Assembly (NCBI GenBank): GCA_964555705.1
Contig: CAZKTN010000006.1
Span: forward strand, 41,904-105,903
DNA from: ZLKRG44 sp964555705
GTDB taxonomy: Bacteria > Planctomycetota > Phycisphaerae > Phycisphaerales > SM1A02
DNA: 64,000 nt
Reading direction: 5' to 3'
This document shows positions 17,687 through 26,231 of the stretch, piece by piece (position 1 is the stretch's first letter; each line of letters begins with the position of its first letter). The position numbers and the translations under genes are program-made. The notes beneath the pieces were generated by a model. The model was not told the DNA's origin, searched no databases, and was given only the letters and a program-made list of their open reading frames with translations.

Positions 17687-19204
17687 GTGGCACGACGCCC
17701 CTTTGATCCAGCGGCAGCGCTCGGGGGACTCTTCGACCAGCCTCGCGAGGCGCCGCGTGCGCCTGCACCTCCCGACGCTCCAGAGGCACACGGCTCGCGC
17801 GACGGTGCCGAGCGCATCTACTCCGTGAGTGAGGTGTCGGTGCGCATCCTTCAGGTGCTCGAGCGCAACCTCGACAGGATCCGCGTCCGCGGAGAGGTGC
17901 TCAACTTCCGGGAGGTCAACCGCAACTGGTACTTCTCGCTCAAGGACAGCGACTCGCGGCTTGATGCGATCATGCTCCGCATGGACCAGCGGGGGGTGGA
18001 GCCTCCCGCGGATGGCACGGAGGTGGTGGTCGAGGGCCGCATCACCCACTTTGCCAAGCAGGGCCGGACGCAGATCCGGTGCGACTCCCTCGCGCCTGTC
18101 GGTGCCGGCGACCTCGACGCGAGGATGCGAGCGCTGCATGCGGAGCTCGCCGCGCGCGGCCTGCTCGACGCCGCGCGAAAGCGGACGCCGCCGCGCATCC
18201 CGCGCTCCATCATCGTGATCACGAGCCGAGGAAGCGCGGCGGAGGCCGATGTCGGGCACGCGCTCGCGACGCGGGCGCCCGGCGCGAGGGTGACCTACGT
18301 CGACACTCGGGTGCAGGGCGAGATGGCCGTGCGCCAGCTGTGCGATGCGCTGGCCGCCGCATCGGCCGCGGGCATGCGCGGCGATGCGGATGTGGTGCTG
18401 CTCGTGCGCGGGGGCGGGTCGAAGGAGGACCTCTGGAGCTTCAACGAGCGTGCGGTCGCGGAGGCGATCCTGGAGTGCGCGATCCCCGTGATCGTGGGCG
18501 TGGGCCATGAGATCGACGTGACCATCGCCGACGCCGTCGCCGACCGCCGCTCGCCTACGCCATCGCGCGCCGCGACCGACCACTTCGCGTCCGCAGACGA
18601 GCTCCGTGACGACCTCTCGCATCTTGCGCTTCGGCTCCGCGAGAGCGCTCGCGCGCGCGTCACGGACCTTCAGCGGTCCCTGCACCTGATGTCGAGGCAT
18701 CCCGCGCTCGAGCGTCCAGTGGGTGCGGTCATGCTGCGGCGAGCGGAGCTCGAGCGACGCGCATCGATGCTTGTGCAGTGGGCGCGTGCGCAACTCTCGC
18801 GCCGTGCGGAACGCCTCTCGCGTGCGCACCTGGCGCTCGAGTCGCGGCACCCCCGCACGCAGCTCTCGCGCCTGCGGGTGCAGGTGGCCGCGTGCGAGCA
18901 GGCCATCGGCCGTGCGCATTCCGCGCGGCTCGGCGCTGCAGCAGCTCGCATCGGCGCGCTTGCGTCAAGGCTCGACTCGGTTGGCCCGGCCCGTGTGCTC
19001 GCGCGCGGCTACTCGATCACCGTCGGCCCCGACGGAACGCCCGTCAAGGACGCTTCGGCACTTGCGCCTGGAGATTCGCTCCGCAGCATCTTCGCGCGGG
19101 GGTCCGCCCGCAGTTCGGTGAACGCGGTCGATGCCGCCGAGGGCGACGAGGGTGCGACGGGCGAGCAGGGCGGGTCGGATCCGATCACTAGGATGCCCCC
19201 ATGA
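17687..19204 (+). CDS. xseA: Exodeoxyribonuclease VII large subunit
   Basis: 505 residues from GTG 17687. With XseB it degrades single-stranded DNA from both ends. The N-terminal OB fold holds VRGEVLNFREVNRNWYFSLK. The catalytic domain carries IIVITSRGSAAEADVGHA, then LLVRGGGSKEDLWSFNE and VGHEIDVTIADAVADRRSPTPS, followed by a long charged helical region and the C-terminal RGYSITVGPDGTPVKDA. The stop overlaps the xseB ATG by 4 bases. Confidence 0.95.
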   Translation: MARRPFDPAAALGGLFDQPREAPRAPAPPDAPEAHGSRDGAERIYSVSEVSVRILQVLERNLDRIRVRGEVLNFREVNRNWYFSLKDSDSRLDAIMLRMDQRGVEPPADGTEVVVEGRITHFAKQGRTQIRCDSLAPVGAGDLDARMRALHAELAARGLLDAARKRTPPRIPRSIIVITSRGSAAEADVGHALATRAPGARVTYVDTRVQGEMAVRQLCDALAAASAAGMRGDADVVLLVRGGGSKEDLWSFNERAVAEAILECAIPVIVGVGHEIDVTIADAVADRRSPTPSRAATDHFASADELRDDLSHLALRLRESARARVTDLQRSLHLMSRHPALERPVGAVMLRRAELERRASMLVQWARAQLSRRAERLSRAHLALESRHPRTQLSRLRVQVAACEQAIGRAHSARLGAAAARIGALASRLDSVGPARVLARGYSITVGPDGTPVKDASALAPGDSLRSIFARGSARSSVNAVDAAEGDEGATGEQGGSDPITRMPP

Positions 19205-19488
19205 GCCCCGCAAGCCCGCGCAACGCACAAGGGAATGCACGCAATGAGGGGAGCGCGTCCGCTCCTGATGCGGAGTCGATGGGATTCGAGGATGCCGTGG
19301 CCGAGCTCGAGTCCATCATCGAGCGCATCGATGCAGGCGAGGTTGGGCTCGAGGCGAGCCTTGACGCGTACCGCCGCGGCGCCGCGCTGGTGCGCCGTTG
19401 CCGCGCGATCCTCGACTCCGCTCAGCAGGAGATCGAGCGGATCTCCGCCGCCGACCTCGCGGCACGCGGCACCGACGGGAACAGCTGA
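19201..19488 (+). CDS. xseB: Exodeoxyribonuclease VII small subunit
   Basis: 95 residues, with the core GFEDAVAELESIIERIDAGE and LEASLDAYRRGAALVRRC typical of XseB; the first ~25 residues are a low-complexity extension. ATG 19201 overlaps the xseA stop. A TAGGAT element (19189-19194) lies 6 bases upstream, so a second, leaderless start of transcription for xseB is possible. Confidence 0.93.
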   Translation: MSPASPRNAQGNARNEGSASAPDAESMGFEDAVAELESIIERIDAGEVGLEASLDAYRRGAALVRRCRAILDSAQQEIERISAADLAARGTDGNS

Positions 19489-19496
19489 CTCTTGCG

Positions 19497-20750
19497 ATGC
19501 AAGCGCTTCCGCCGCCCGTGCTGATCGCGCTCCCGTACGCCATCAACGCCCTCTTCATCTTCGCGCTGGGTGCGTGCGTCGGCAGCTTCGTCAACGTGGT
19601 CGCGATCCGGCTTCCCATCGGCATGGGACTCGTGCAGCCGCCAAGCCGATGCCCGGTGTGCGGAAGGCGGCTGCGCTGGCACGAGAACATCCCCGTGATC
19701 GGATGGTTCCTGGTGCGCGGGCGCTGCCGCTCCTGCGGCACTCGCGTCAGCCCGGCATACGCGGCGGTGGAGCTCCTGATGGGCGGCCTTTTCGCGGGCC
19801 TCTACCTGCTGCTGTTTGCCGTGGATCCCGCCGGACGGTGGGGCGGCGCATGGCCAGCGTGGTTCCAGTCGACCGGGTTCATGGCGTCGGCGCCCGCATT
19901 CGTGGCGCTGTGCGCGCTCATCGCGGCACTTGTGGCGGCCACACTCAGCGACCTGAGGACGTACTTGATCCCCATCCAGGTGACGGCCTGGCCCACCGTG
20001 ATCGGGTGCGCCGCATGGACGCTCCAGACAGTCCTCGGTCCCGCCTCGGCTCCGGCGCAGGCCCTCTGGCGCGATCGATGGCCAGTGCCGCTGCCCGGCT
20101 GGACGATGGCAGGCCTTGCCCTCGGTGCCGCCGCCGGCCTGGTCATCTCGAACATCCTGCTTCGCACGGGCCGGATCCTGCCGAGCTTCCACGACTACCA
20201 CGAGTACCAGAGGGATGACTCTCCGTTTGCCGACTACCCGCACGCGAGGCGGGAGATCTGGCGAGAGATCCGCTTCGTGCTTCCTGCAGCGATTTCAGGC
20301 ATCGTGGGTGCGGCCGTCGCACGCGGGCTCTCGCTGTCGGCCGATGGCACCGAGGCGCTTCCGCCGCTCCCCGTCGCGGCGCTCTCGGGATCGGTGCTCG
20401 GGTACCTCGTGGGCGCAGGGCTGGTGTGGGCGGTGCGCGTGCTGGGCACGCTCGCCAAGGGTGTCGAGGCCATGGGCATGGGCGACGTGCACCTGATGGG
20501 TGCGGCGGGGGCCGTGCTCGGATGGGTCGATCCGACCGTCGCATTCTTCATCGCGCCATTCATCGGCCTTGGATGGATCGCGGTAACGGCGGTCGCCGGC
20601 CGGATGCGGGGGGGCGGTCGCCGTGAGATCCCCTACGGGCCGCACCTGGCCATCGCTGTGCTGCTGGTCGTCTTCCTGCGGCCCACTGTCCTCGATGCGG
20701 GAAAGGTGCTGTTTCCGGTGTGGATGGACGCCCCGCACGCGCCATCCTGA
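19497..20750 (+). CDS. Prepilin peptidase (type IV, A24 family)
   Basis: 417 residues from ATG 19497. The bifunctional family cleaves and N-methylates type IV pilin-like precursors at the inner membrane. Visible are GACVGSFVNVVAIRLP, two cysteine pairs (CPVCG and CRSCG) of the zinc motif, and the two catalytic aspartates in SDLRTYLIP and GMGDVHLMGAAGA. It is longer than typical PilD because of a charged insert around HDYHEYQRDDSPFADYP between membrane segments. No pilin gene is nearby. It follows xseB by 8 bases. Confidence 0.88.
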   Translation: MQALPPPVLIALPYAINALFIFALGACVGSFVNVVAIRLPIGMGLVQPPSRCPVCGRRLRWHENIPVIGWFLVRGRCRSCGTRVSPAYAAVELLMGGLFAGLYLLLFAVDPAGRWGGAWPAWFQSTGFMASAPAFVALCALIAALVAATLSDLRTYLIPIQVTAWPTVIGCAAWTLQTVLGPASAPAQALWRDRWPVPLPGWTMAGLALGAAAGLVISNILLRTGRILPSFHDYHEYQRDDSPFADYPHARREIWREIRFVLPAAISGIVGAAVARGLSLSADGTEALPPLPVAALSGSVLGYLVGAGLVWAVRVLGTLAKGVEAMGMGDVHLMGAAGAVLGWVDPTVAFFIAPFIGLGWIAVTAVAGRMRGGGRREIPYGPHLAIAVLLVVFLRPTVLDAGKVLFPVWMDAPHAPS

Positions 20751-20804
20751 CGAATCAGGTCCGGCGGCGTGCAGGTGCGCGGCATCCATCTGCGTGCGTT
20801 GCCC

Positions 20805-20833
20805 TTGACGCGGCCGTCAGGCGATGATGAGAT
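20805..20833 (+). promoter_or_regulatory. Possible promoter of the Pal-like lipoprotein gene
   Basis: TTGACG at 20805-20810 is one of the few good -35 matches in the window. A weak -10 (TGAGAT, 20828-20833) follows after 17 bases. The gene start lies 44 bases further on, with GAAAGGA as ribosome binding site. Confidence 0.35.
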
Positions 20834-20876
20834 GCCCTGCATCGGACGCCAACTACACGAGAAAGGACTCTCACCC

Positions 20877-21548
20877 ATGCGCCACGCTCGAATCACGGGA
20901 TGGACTTCCTGTGCCATTGCACTCATCGCCTCCACACTTGTCGGCTGCGACAGCTCGAAGCAGCAGGCCGACACCCTCATGAAGGAGAACGAGGCGCTGA
21001 AGGCGCAGCTCGACGACCGCAACGCAGCGCTCGAGCGAGCGGACCAGGAGCGGCAGGATGCGATCGCCCGCGCCGCCGACGCGGAGTCGAAGCTGCAGTC
21101 GGCGCAGGCCGCAGGGGCCGAGCCGGCGTCTGCGTCCTCAACATCGCCTGACACGAGTGCGTTTGCCGGCATCGAGGGCGTCACCGCCACGGCCAAGGGC
21201 AACGATGTGCATGTGACCATCGAGGGCGACGTGCTCTTCGACTCCGGTCGCGACGAGCTCAAGACGGCAGCCAAGCGCAGCCTCGACAAGATCGCGGCGA
21301 TCATCAAGCAGCAGCACCCCAACGCCGAGATCCGCGTTGCGGGATTCACGGACACCGACCCGATCAAGTTCTCGAAGTTCAAGAGCAACTACCACCTCGG
21401 GTTCGACCGAGCCTTCTCGGTGCGCGAGTACCTCGTCTCCAAGGGTCTCGACTCCAAGCGGGTGTCGCTCTCGTCGTACGGCCCCGACGTGCCGCTGGCC
21501 ACCAAGGCGAAGTCGCGGCGAGTCGAGGTCATCGTCATCGGCGGCTGA
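20877..21548 (+). CDS. OmpA-domain lipoprotein (Pal-like)
   Basis: 223 residues. The lipobox STLVGC near residue 29 marks a lipoprotein; a coiled coil (MKENEALKAQLDDRNAALE) spans about residues 40-80; the C-terminal OmpA domain carries VLFDSGRDELKTAA, RVAGFTDTDP and KSRRVEVIVI, which bind peptidoglycan. It probably tethers the outer membrane to the cell wall. The coiled coil is a difference from short Pal proteins. Shine-Dalgarno GAAAGGA precedes ATG 20877. Confidence 0.85.
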   Translation: MRHARITGWTSCAIALIASTLVGCDSSKQQADTLMKENEALKAQLDDRNAALERADQERQDAIARAADAESKLQSAQAAGAEPASASSTSPDTSAFAGIEGVTATAKGNDVHVTIEGDVLFDSGRDELKTAAKRSLDKIAAIIKQQHPNAEIRVAGFTDTDPIKFSKFKSNYHLGFDRAFSVREYLVSKGLDSKRVSLSSYGPDVPLATKAKSRRVEVIVIGG

Positions 21549-21572
21549 CGGCGCCGTCCGAAGGCTCACCCG

Positions 21573-22517
21573 TCAGAACTTGACGTCGAGCCCCTCGTCC
21601 CTGACCTTCTTCAGCAGCAGCTCCACCTCAGCGAGCGCCGCCTTCAGGCGAAGTGCGCTGTCGGTGAGTGCGTTGTAGAGGTCGGGGTTTGACATCAGCT
21701 GACCGACGGTGCCCTCGCCAGATCCCGCCTGGTCTGCCAGCCGCTGCACCGCCTGGAGCGTGCGCGCCATCTCGTCGAGCGCGGGCTGCGCGCTGGTGAC
21801 GAGCGTGCGGGCATCCACCCGGATGCCCTGCGCGGACTCGGACACCGAGTTCATCGCGGCAGTTGCAGCATCGATGAGCGTGCCTGCCTTCCACACAGCC
21901 GAGCGCGCATCGGCGCGGAGCTGCTCGTCGCCGAGCCACTCGCGCGCATCCGCGAACGCGCCCTGTGCGGTGTCGAGCAGCGCATTGAGCCGGCGCATCG
22001 CGGTGCGCACGCTCTCCTCGGAGCCAGGCGCGCCATCCTCGATGGGCGCGAAGAAGGTGTTGAGGTTGTCGAGGATCCGCGCAAAGCGCCCCTCAAGTCC
22101 CTCGAACCGAGCCTCGATTCGTGCGGAACCGTCCTTTGGCATGACGGGCCCGCCCGACCTGTAGCCGGGCGGCAGCGAGATGTTCAGGCGCGATCCTCCG
22201 CCGACCAAGGGCTGGTGCGTCTGTGCGCTGCACCCGACGGGCAGGTCCACCTGATCTGAGATCCGCACCACCACGCGCACCGGCGGCATCGATGCCGGCT
22301 CAACGCGCACCGAGTCGATGGTGCCGACCGGCACGCCGTTGAGCATCGCCTGGCTGCCGGGCCTCAGGCCTCCGGTGTCGTTGCACGCCACCTCAAGTCG
22401 CCACGTCGGACGGAAGAACCTGTCGAGCTCGCCGAACAGCAGGAGCAGCGTGGCGAAGCCCGTAAGCGCCACCAGCGCCGCGATGCCTGTCGTGAAGTTG
22501 CGGTTGCTTTCCTTCAT
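21573..22517 (-). CDS. MlaD/MCE-family lipid-binding protein
   Basis: 314 residues with an N-terminal membrane anchor (GIAALVALTGFATLLLLFG), then the MCE domain (GLRPGSQAMLNGVPVGTIDSV) and a long C-terminal helical part. MCE proteins bind phospholipids between the membranes. It lies 6 bases downstream of the mlaF-like ATPase gene. The permease MlaE is not in the window. Confidence 0.85.
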   Translation of the reverse strand: MKESNRNFTTGIAALVALTGFATLLLLFGELDRFFRPTWRLEVACNDTGGLRPGSQAMLNGVPVGTIDSVRVEPASMPPVRVVVRISDQVDLPVGCSAQTHQPLVGGGSRLNISLPPGYRSGGPVMPKDGSARIEARFEGLEGRFARILDNLNTFFAPIEDGAPGSEESVRTAMRRLNALLDTAQGAFADAREWLGDEQLRADARSAVWKAGTLIDAATAAMNSVSESAQGIRVDARTLVTSAQPALDEMARTLQAVQRLADQAGSGEGTVGQLMSNPDLYNALTDSALRLKAALAEVELLLKKVRDEGLDVKF

Positions 22518-22523
22518 GGGACC

Positions 22524-23342
22524 TCAGGTCGGGAGCGTGGCATGATCGCCTCCCTTGCGGATCCGCGCCAGTTCCTCGGGACTGGCTTCGCCGCGCAGGA
22601 AACGCTGGACGACAGGGTCGTCGGTCGTGCGGAACAGTTCCGGCGTTCCCTCAAGTCGCACCCGCCCATCATGCAGCATGACCATCCGGTCCGCCACCTT
22701 GAATGCGCTCGAGAGGTCGTGCGTGACGACGATGCTGGTCACCCCAAGTGTCCGGTTCAGCTTCAGGATCAGCTCGTTGATGATGTCCGAGCGGATGGGA
22801 TCGAGGCCCGTCGTGGGCTCGTCGTAGAGCAGGACCTGCGGCTCGAGCACCACAGCGCGCGCGAGCGCGATGCGCTTGCGCTGGCCGCCGGAGAGCTCCG
22901 CAGGCATCTGCTCGCGGGTGTCCTCGAGCCCCACCAGGTGAAGCACTCGATCGACGCGACGGTCGACCTCCGACGGCTCGAGCACGCCATGCTCGCGCAG
23001 CGGGAACGCGACGTTGTCGTGCACGTTCATCGAGTCGAACAGCGCCGACTGCTGGAAGAGGAACCCGATCTGCCGACGGATCGGCCCAAGCCCGCGCTCC
23101 CCGAGCGCATCGATGCGGACCGACCCGAACCACACCTCGCCGGAGTCGGGACGAAGCAGCCCCACAAGGTGCTTCAGCATCACGCTCTTGCCGCACCCCG
23201 ACGGCCCCATCACCACCGTGGTCTGGCCGCGCGGGAAGGACAGAGACAGCTCGCGCAGGACCTCCATGCGCCCAAACCGCTTGGAGACCGACTGCACGCG
23301 CATCGCCTCCGGCACCGCAACTGGCGTGTCCTCGCGCAACAT
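22524..23342 (-). CDS. ABC ATPase of an Mla-type lipid transporter
   Basis: 272 residues: Walker A GPSGCGKS, signature LSGGQRKR, Walker B VLLYDEPTTGLDP and VTHDLSSAFKVADRMVMLHDG, which is characteristic of MlaF-type ATPases. It energises lipid movement with an MlaE permease and MCE protein. ATG 23342 follows TAGCAT (23352-23357, minus strand) by 9 bases. It is divergent from the Nudix gene, whose own -10 (TATCCT) lies 11 bases away. Confidence 0.88.
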   Translation of the reverse strand: MLREDTPVAVPEAMRVQSVSKRFGRMEVLRELSLSFPRGQTTVVMGPSGCGKSVMLKHLVGLLRPDSGEVWFGSVRIDALGERGLGPIRRQIGFLFQQSALFDSMNVHDNVAFPLREHGVLEPSEVDRRVDRVLHLVGLEDTREQMPAELSGGQRKRIALARAVVLEPQVLLYDEPTTGLDPIRSDIINELILKLNRTLGVTSIVVTHDLSSAFKVADRMVMLHDGRVRLEGTPELFRTTDDPVVQRFLRGEASPEELARIRKGGDHATLPT

Positions 23343-23381
23343 GGGAGGGGGATGCTACGGCGCGCTCCTATCCTGAGCGCC

Positions 23382-23918
23382 ATGGCGAGCGCAGATTCAC
23401 CGGTATCGCGCGACATCGTGCTGCACGGGCCCATCTTCGATGTCGAGCGGATGATGGTGCGCACCCGCGGCGGCGAGGCGCTTCGCCACATCGTCAGGCA
23501 TCCCGGCGCCGTGTGCGTCGCGGGCATCCTCGACGATGGCCGTCTCGTGACCATCCGCAACTTCCGTATCGCGGTGGGCGAGTGGCTCGAGGAGTTCTGC
23601 GCCGGGAAGCTCGAGCGTGGGGAGGATCCCGCCCACGCTGCGGCGCGCGAGTTCCTTGAGGAGACCGGGTACCGCGCCGGCCGCATCGAGCGCCTCGGCA
23701 CCTTCCTCACGTCACCCGGATTCGCCGACGAGCTGATGCACGCATTCGTGGCGCGCGACCTCACGCACGTGGGGCAGGACCTTCAGGATGACGAACGCAT
23801 TGAGGTGGTGCTGAGCGACCCGGCAGAGTTCGCGTCGCGGATCAGGTCGGGTGCGGTCCGTGACGGCAAGACGATCAGCACGTGGGCGCTGCTGGGGCTG
23901 TGCAGCCATGGCCGCTGA
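23382..23918 (+). CDS. Nudix hydrolase (ADP-ribose pyrophosphatase type)
   Basis: 178 residues. The Nudix box is complete: a GxxxxxE stretch (GKLERGE) followed after seven residues by REFLEETGY. The layout (RHPGAVCVAGILDDGRLVTI before the box) fits ADP-ribose/nucleotide-sugar pyrophosphatases. ATG 23382 is preceded by TATCCT (23369-23374) at 7 bases, so the mRNA is probably leaderless. The last 11 bases overlap the next gene. Confidence 0.85.
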   Translation: MASADSPVSRDIVLHGPIFDVERMMVRTRGGEALRHIVRHPGAVCVAGILDDGRLVTIRNFRIAVGEWLEEFCAGKLERGEDPAHAAAREFLEETGYRAGRIERLGTFLTSPGFADELMHAFVARDLTHVGQDLQDDERIEVVLSDPAEFASRIRSGAVRDGKTISTWALLGLCSHGR

Positions 23919-25044
23919 GCAGGTCGGCGAACGCGACGATCCGGACGGGCGCGATCCGGTGCGGGTGCGTGCGGCGGGAAGCCTCGATGACGTGCGCGCG
24001 GACCCTTCGCGTCCCTGGACATGGTCGGCGCCTCTGCTGGCGCTCGGCAGGACTCCTGTGCGCCTCCATGCATCCTTCCTCGCGCTGGTGCTGCTGCAGG
24101 CGCTTCGGGTGATCCGTCCCGGACCGTCGGGCCCGCTGCCCGATGCGATGGCGCAGATGCTGGTGGCGCTCGTCACGCTCGTGTGGCTGGCGCTTCTGGC
24201 GGACGCTGTGCGCGAGTGGGCGTCAAGGCTCGGCGGTGCGCCAGCGGGCACGATCGTGCTGTGGCCTGCGGGGGGACTGAGCTGGCGTGACGCTCCGGGC
24301 CCATGGTCAACGCGCATGGCAGTCTCGCTCGCGGCGCCAGTGGCGTCCGTCTGCGTATCGGCGGCGCTCGGTGCGGCGCTTCTGCTCCACAGCGGACGGT
24401 GGGATGTGGCGCTTCCGGTGCCATGGAGCATGGGCGGGCTACAGCATCTGGCGCACGACCGGCTGTGGTCGGCGATCTGGCTCGTGCAGTGGACGAACGT
24501 CGCGATGCTGGCCGCCAGCGCAATCCCAGCGCACCCCTTCGTGGGCGGGCGGGTCGTCGAGTCCGCGCTCGAGCCCTGGCTCGGGCGCGATGGCGCGCTG
24601 AGGGCCACAATCGTGCTCAGCATCGTCACCGGGATCGTGATCGCAATTGCAGGACTTGCCTTCGGGTCGCTGCTGTCGGTCCTGTGCGGCGCCGCCGCAG
24701 TCGCGGTCGCGATGTCCGGCGGCCGGCTCGTAGGGCTGCGCCCTGGAATGGCGGGTCTCGGGTGGTGGACGATGATCGCATCGGATGCGTCGGCGGCAGC
24801 CCGTGCACGTGCGCGCGCCCGAGCCGAGAGCCAGGCGCGCGACGACGACGACGCGCTGGACGGAATCCTCGCGAAGGTCGCAAGGGACGGGATCGACTCG
24901 CTGACGAGGCAGGAGCGCCAGGTGCTGGCGCGGTCGACGGCGCGCCGGCGCGAAATCCCTGGCGGAGGCAAGGCAGGCGACGCGGCCCGAGGCGATCGTC
25001 CCGGCCATGACGGCGCTGACGGCGGCGAATCTGCCGCGCCGTGA
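23908..25044 (+). CDS. Site-2-protease-like membrane protein without metalloprotease motifs
   Basis: 378 residues with several membrane segments. The layout follows M50 site-2 proteases: RTPVRLHASFLALVLL near the first membrane helix, then at the expected HExxH place LADAVREWASRLGG, then TIVLWPAGGLS, and at the expected NxxPxxxxDGG place NVAMLAASAIPAHPFVGGR. Both zinc-binding motifs are therefore missing. The C-terminal tail DGILAKVARDGIDSLTRQER closely resembles the tail of the rhomboid encoded next, a DUF6576-like element. ATG 23908 overlaps the Nudix stop. It may be a pseudoprotease; homology is inferred by eye. Confidence 0.6.
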   Translation: MAAEQVGERDDPDGRDPVRVRAAGSLDDVRADPSRPWTWSAPLLALGRTPVRLHASFLALVLLQALRVIRPGPSGPLPDAMAQMLVALVTLVWLALLADAVREWASRLGGAPAGTIVLWPAGGLSWRDAPGPWSTRMAVSLAAPVASVCVSAALGAALLLHSGRWDVALPVPWSMGGLQHLAHDRLWSAIWLVQWTNVAMLAASAIPAHPFVGGRVVESALEPWLGRDGALRATIVLSIVTGIVIAIAGLAFGSLLSVLCGAAAVAVAMSGGRLVGLRPGMAGLGWWTMIASDASAAARARARARAESQARDDDDALDGILAKVARDGIDSLTRQERQVLARSTARRREIPGGGKAGDAARGDRPGHDGADGGESAAP

Positions 25045-25070
25045 CGCTGCGCGGCTACCCTCCCGCGACG

Positions 25071-26195
25071 ATGGGAAGCCTTGACCGCGAGTACTGGCGC
25101 GACTCGTCCGCGCGGCCGATGGCGCGTCGCTCATGGTCGGTGACGACATGGCTCATCGCGCTGTGCGTCGGCGTGTTCGTGATCGACGCGTTCCTGCCCC
25201 GGACCTGGCAGGTGGTGGGCACCTCATGGGTCGGCGACCCGTCGCTTGTCGAGGCTGCCCGGAAGGGGACAGTGCAGTACCGGGTCCTTCCGGTGGGCGA
25301 AAGCCCGTCGCGCGTGTCACGTGCCGAGCAGCCGGTGGTGGCGCTCACGCCCAGAGGTCCCGAGACGATCGTGCGGCGGCAGCTGCAGTCGACCTCGCCG
25401 ATCAGGAAGTGGCTCTCGTTCTCCACTGCCACCGCGATCTACACCGACACGCCTGGAGTGGGGTTCGCGGGCCTAGAGATCTGGCGCTTCATCGGTTTCC
25501 AGTTCTGCCACGCGGACATGAACCACCTGATCTTCAACATGATCGGGCTCTTCTTCTTCGGGCCGATCGTGGAGCGCTTCCTCGGAGCACGCAAGTTCCT
25601 CGCCTTCTACCTGATCTGCGGCATAGCGGGTGCGGCGCTCTACCTCCTGCTCAACGCTGCAGGGTTTGCGGTCATGCAGATGAGCGGGGGCAGGGCAGTC
25701 GTGCCTGGGCTCCTCTTCAACGACCCGTACACGCCGCTCGTCGGCGCGAGCGCCGGCATCTTCGGCATCCTGATCGCCTCCGCGCGCATCATGCCCAACG
25801 CCACCGTGCTGCTCTTCTTCATCATCCCGATGCGGATGGCGACCCTCGCGTACGCGCTCGTCATCATCGCAGTGGGCACCGTGATCCTCGGTGGCGCGAA
25901 GGTCGGATCGAACGCGGGCGGCGAGGCAGCGCACCTCGGTGGCGCGATCGCGGGCTGGTGGCTCATCGCGCGCCCCGACCGCCTGCAGGGGTTCTTCGAC
26001 TTCTTCGGACGGGCGGGCGAGTCCGTGTCCGGGATCGGCGCGAGGCGCAGGGCAGCGGCCGCCATCCGCGAAGGCCAGCGCAGGGCAGCGGAGGATGCGG
26101 AGGTCGACCGTGTGCTCGCGAAGATCAAGGACTTCGGGATCGGCAGCCTCAGTGACGATGAGCGGCGCATCCTCAAGGACGCAAGCAGGCGCTGA
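25071..26195 (+). CDS. Rhomboid-family intramembrane serine protease
   Basis: About 374 residues from ATG 25071 (GTG 25041, overlapping the previous stop, is the alternative). Rhomboid features are the HADMNHLIFNMIGLFFFGP segment, the catalytic serine motif LVGASAGIFG and the last-helix histidine in GGEAAHLGGAIAGWWL. It cleaves membrane protein substrates within the bilayer. The C-terminal DRVLAKIKDFGIGSLSDDER tail is shared with the protein encoded upstream. TACCCT (25056-25061) lies 9 bases before ATG 25071, which supports that start. Confidence 0.88.
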   Translation: MGSLDREYWRDSSARPMARRSWSVTTWLIALCVGVFVIDAFLPRTWQVVGTSWVGDPSLVEAARKGTVQYRVLPVGESPSRVSRAEQPVVALTPRGPETIVRRQLQSTSPIRKWLSFSTATAIYTDTPGVGFAGLEIWRFIGFQFCHADMNHLIFNMIGLFFFGPIVERFLGARKFLAFYLICGIAGAALYLLLNAAGFAVMQMSGGRAVVPGLLFNDPYTPLVGASAGIFGILIASARIMPNATVLLFFIIPMRMATLAYALVIIAVGTVILGGAKVGSNAGGEAAHLGGAIAGWWLIARPDRLQGFFDFFGRAGESVSGIGARRRAAAAIREGQRRAAEDAEVDRVLAKIKDFGIGSLSDDERRILKDASRR

Positions 26196-26231
26196 CCGGA
26201 TGGCGATTCGCCCTCGCCCAGAGGCTTCCTG

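Noticed and set aside
17669..18919. N-terminal extension of the recG frame
   Set aside because: It is antisense to xseA and lacks RecG similarity; the GTG at 17668 gives the normal RecG length.
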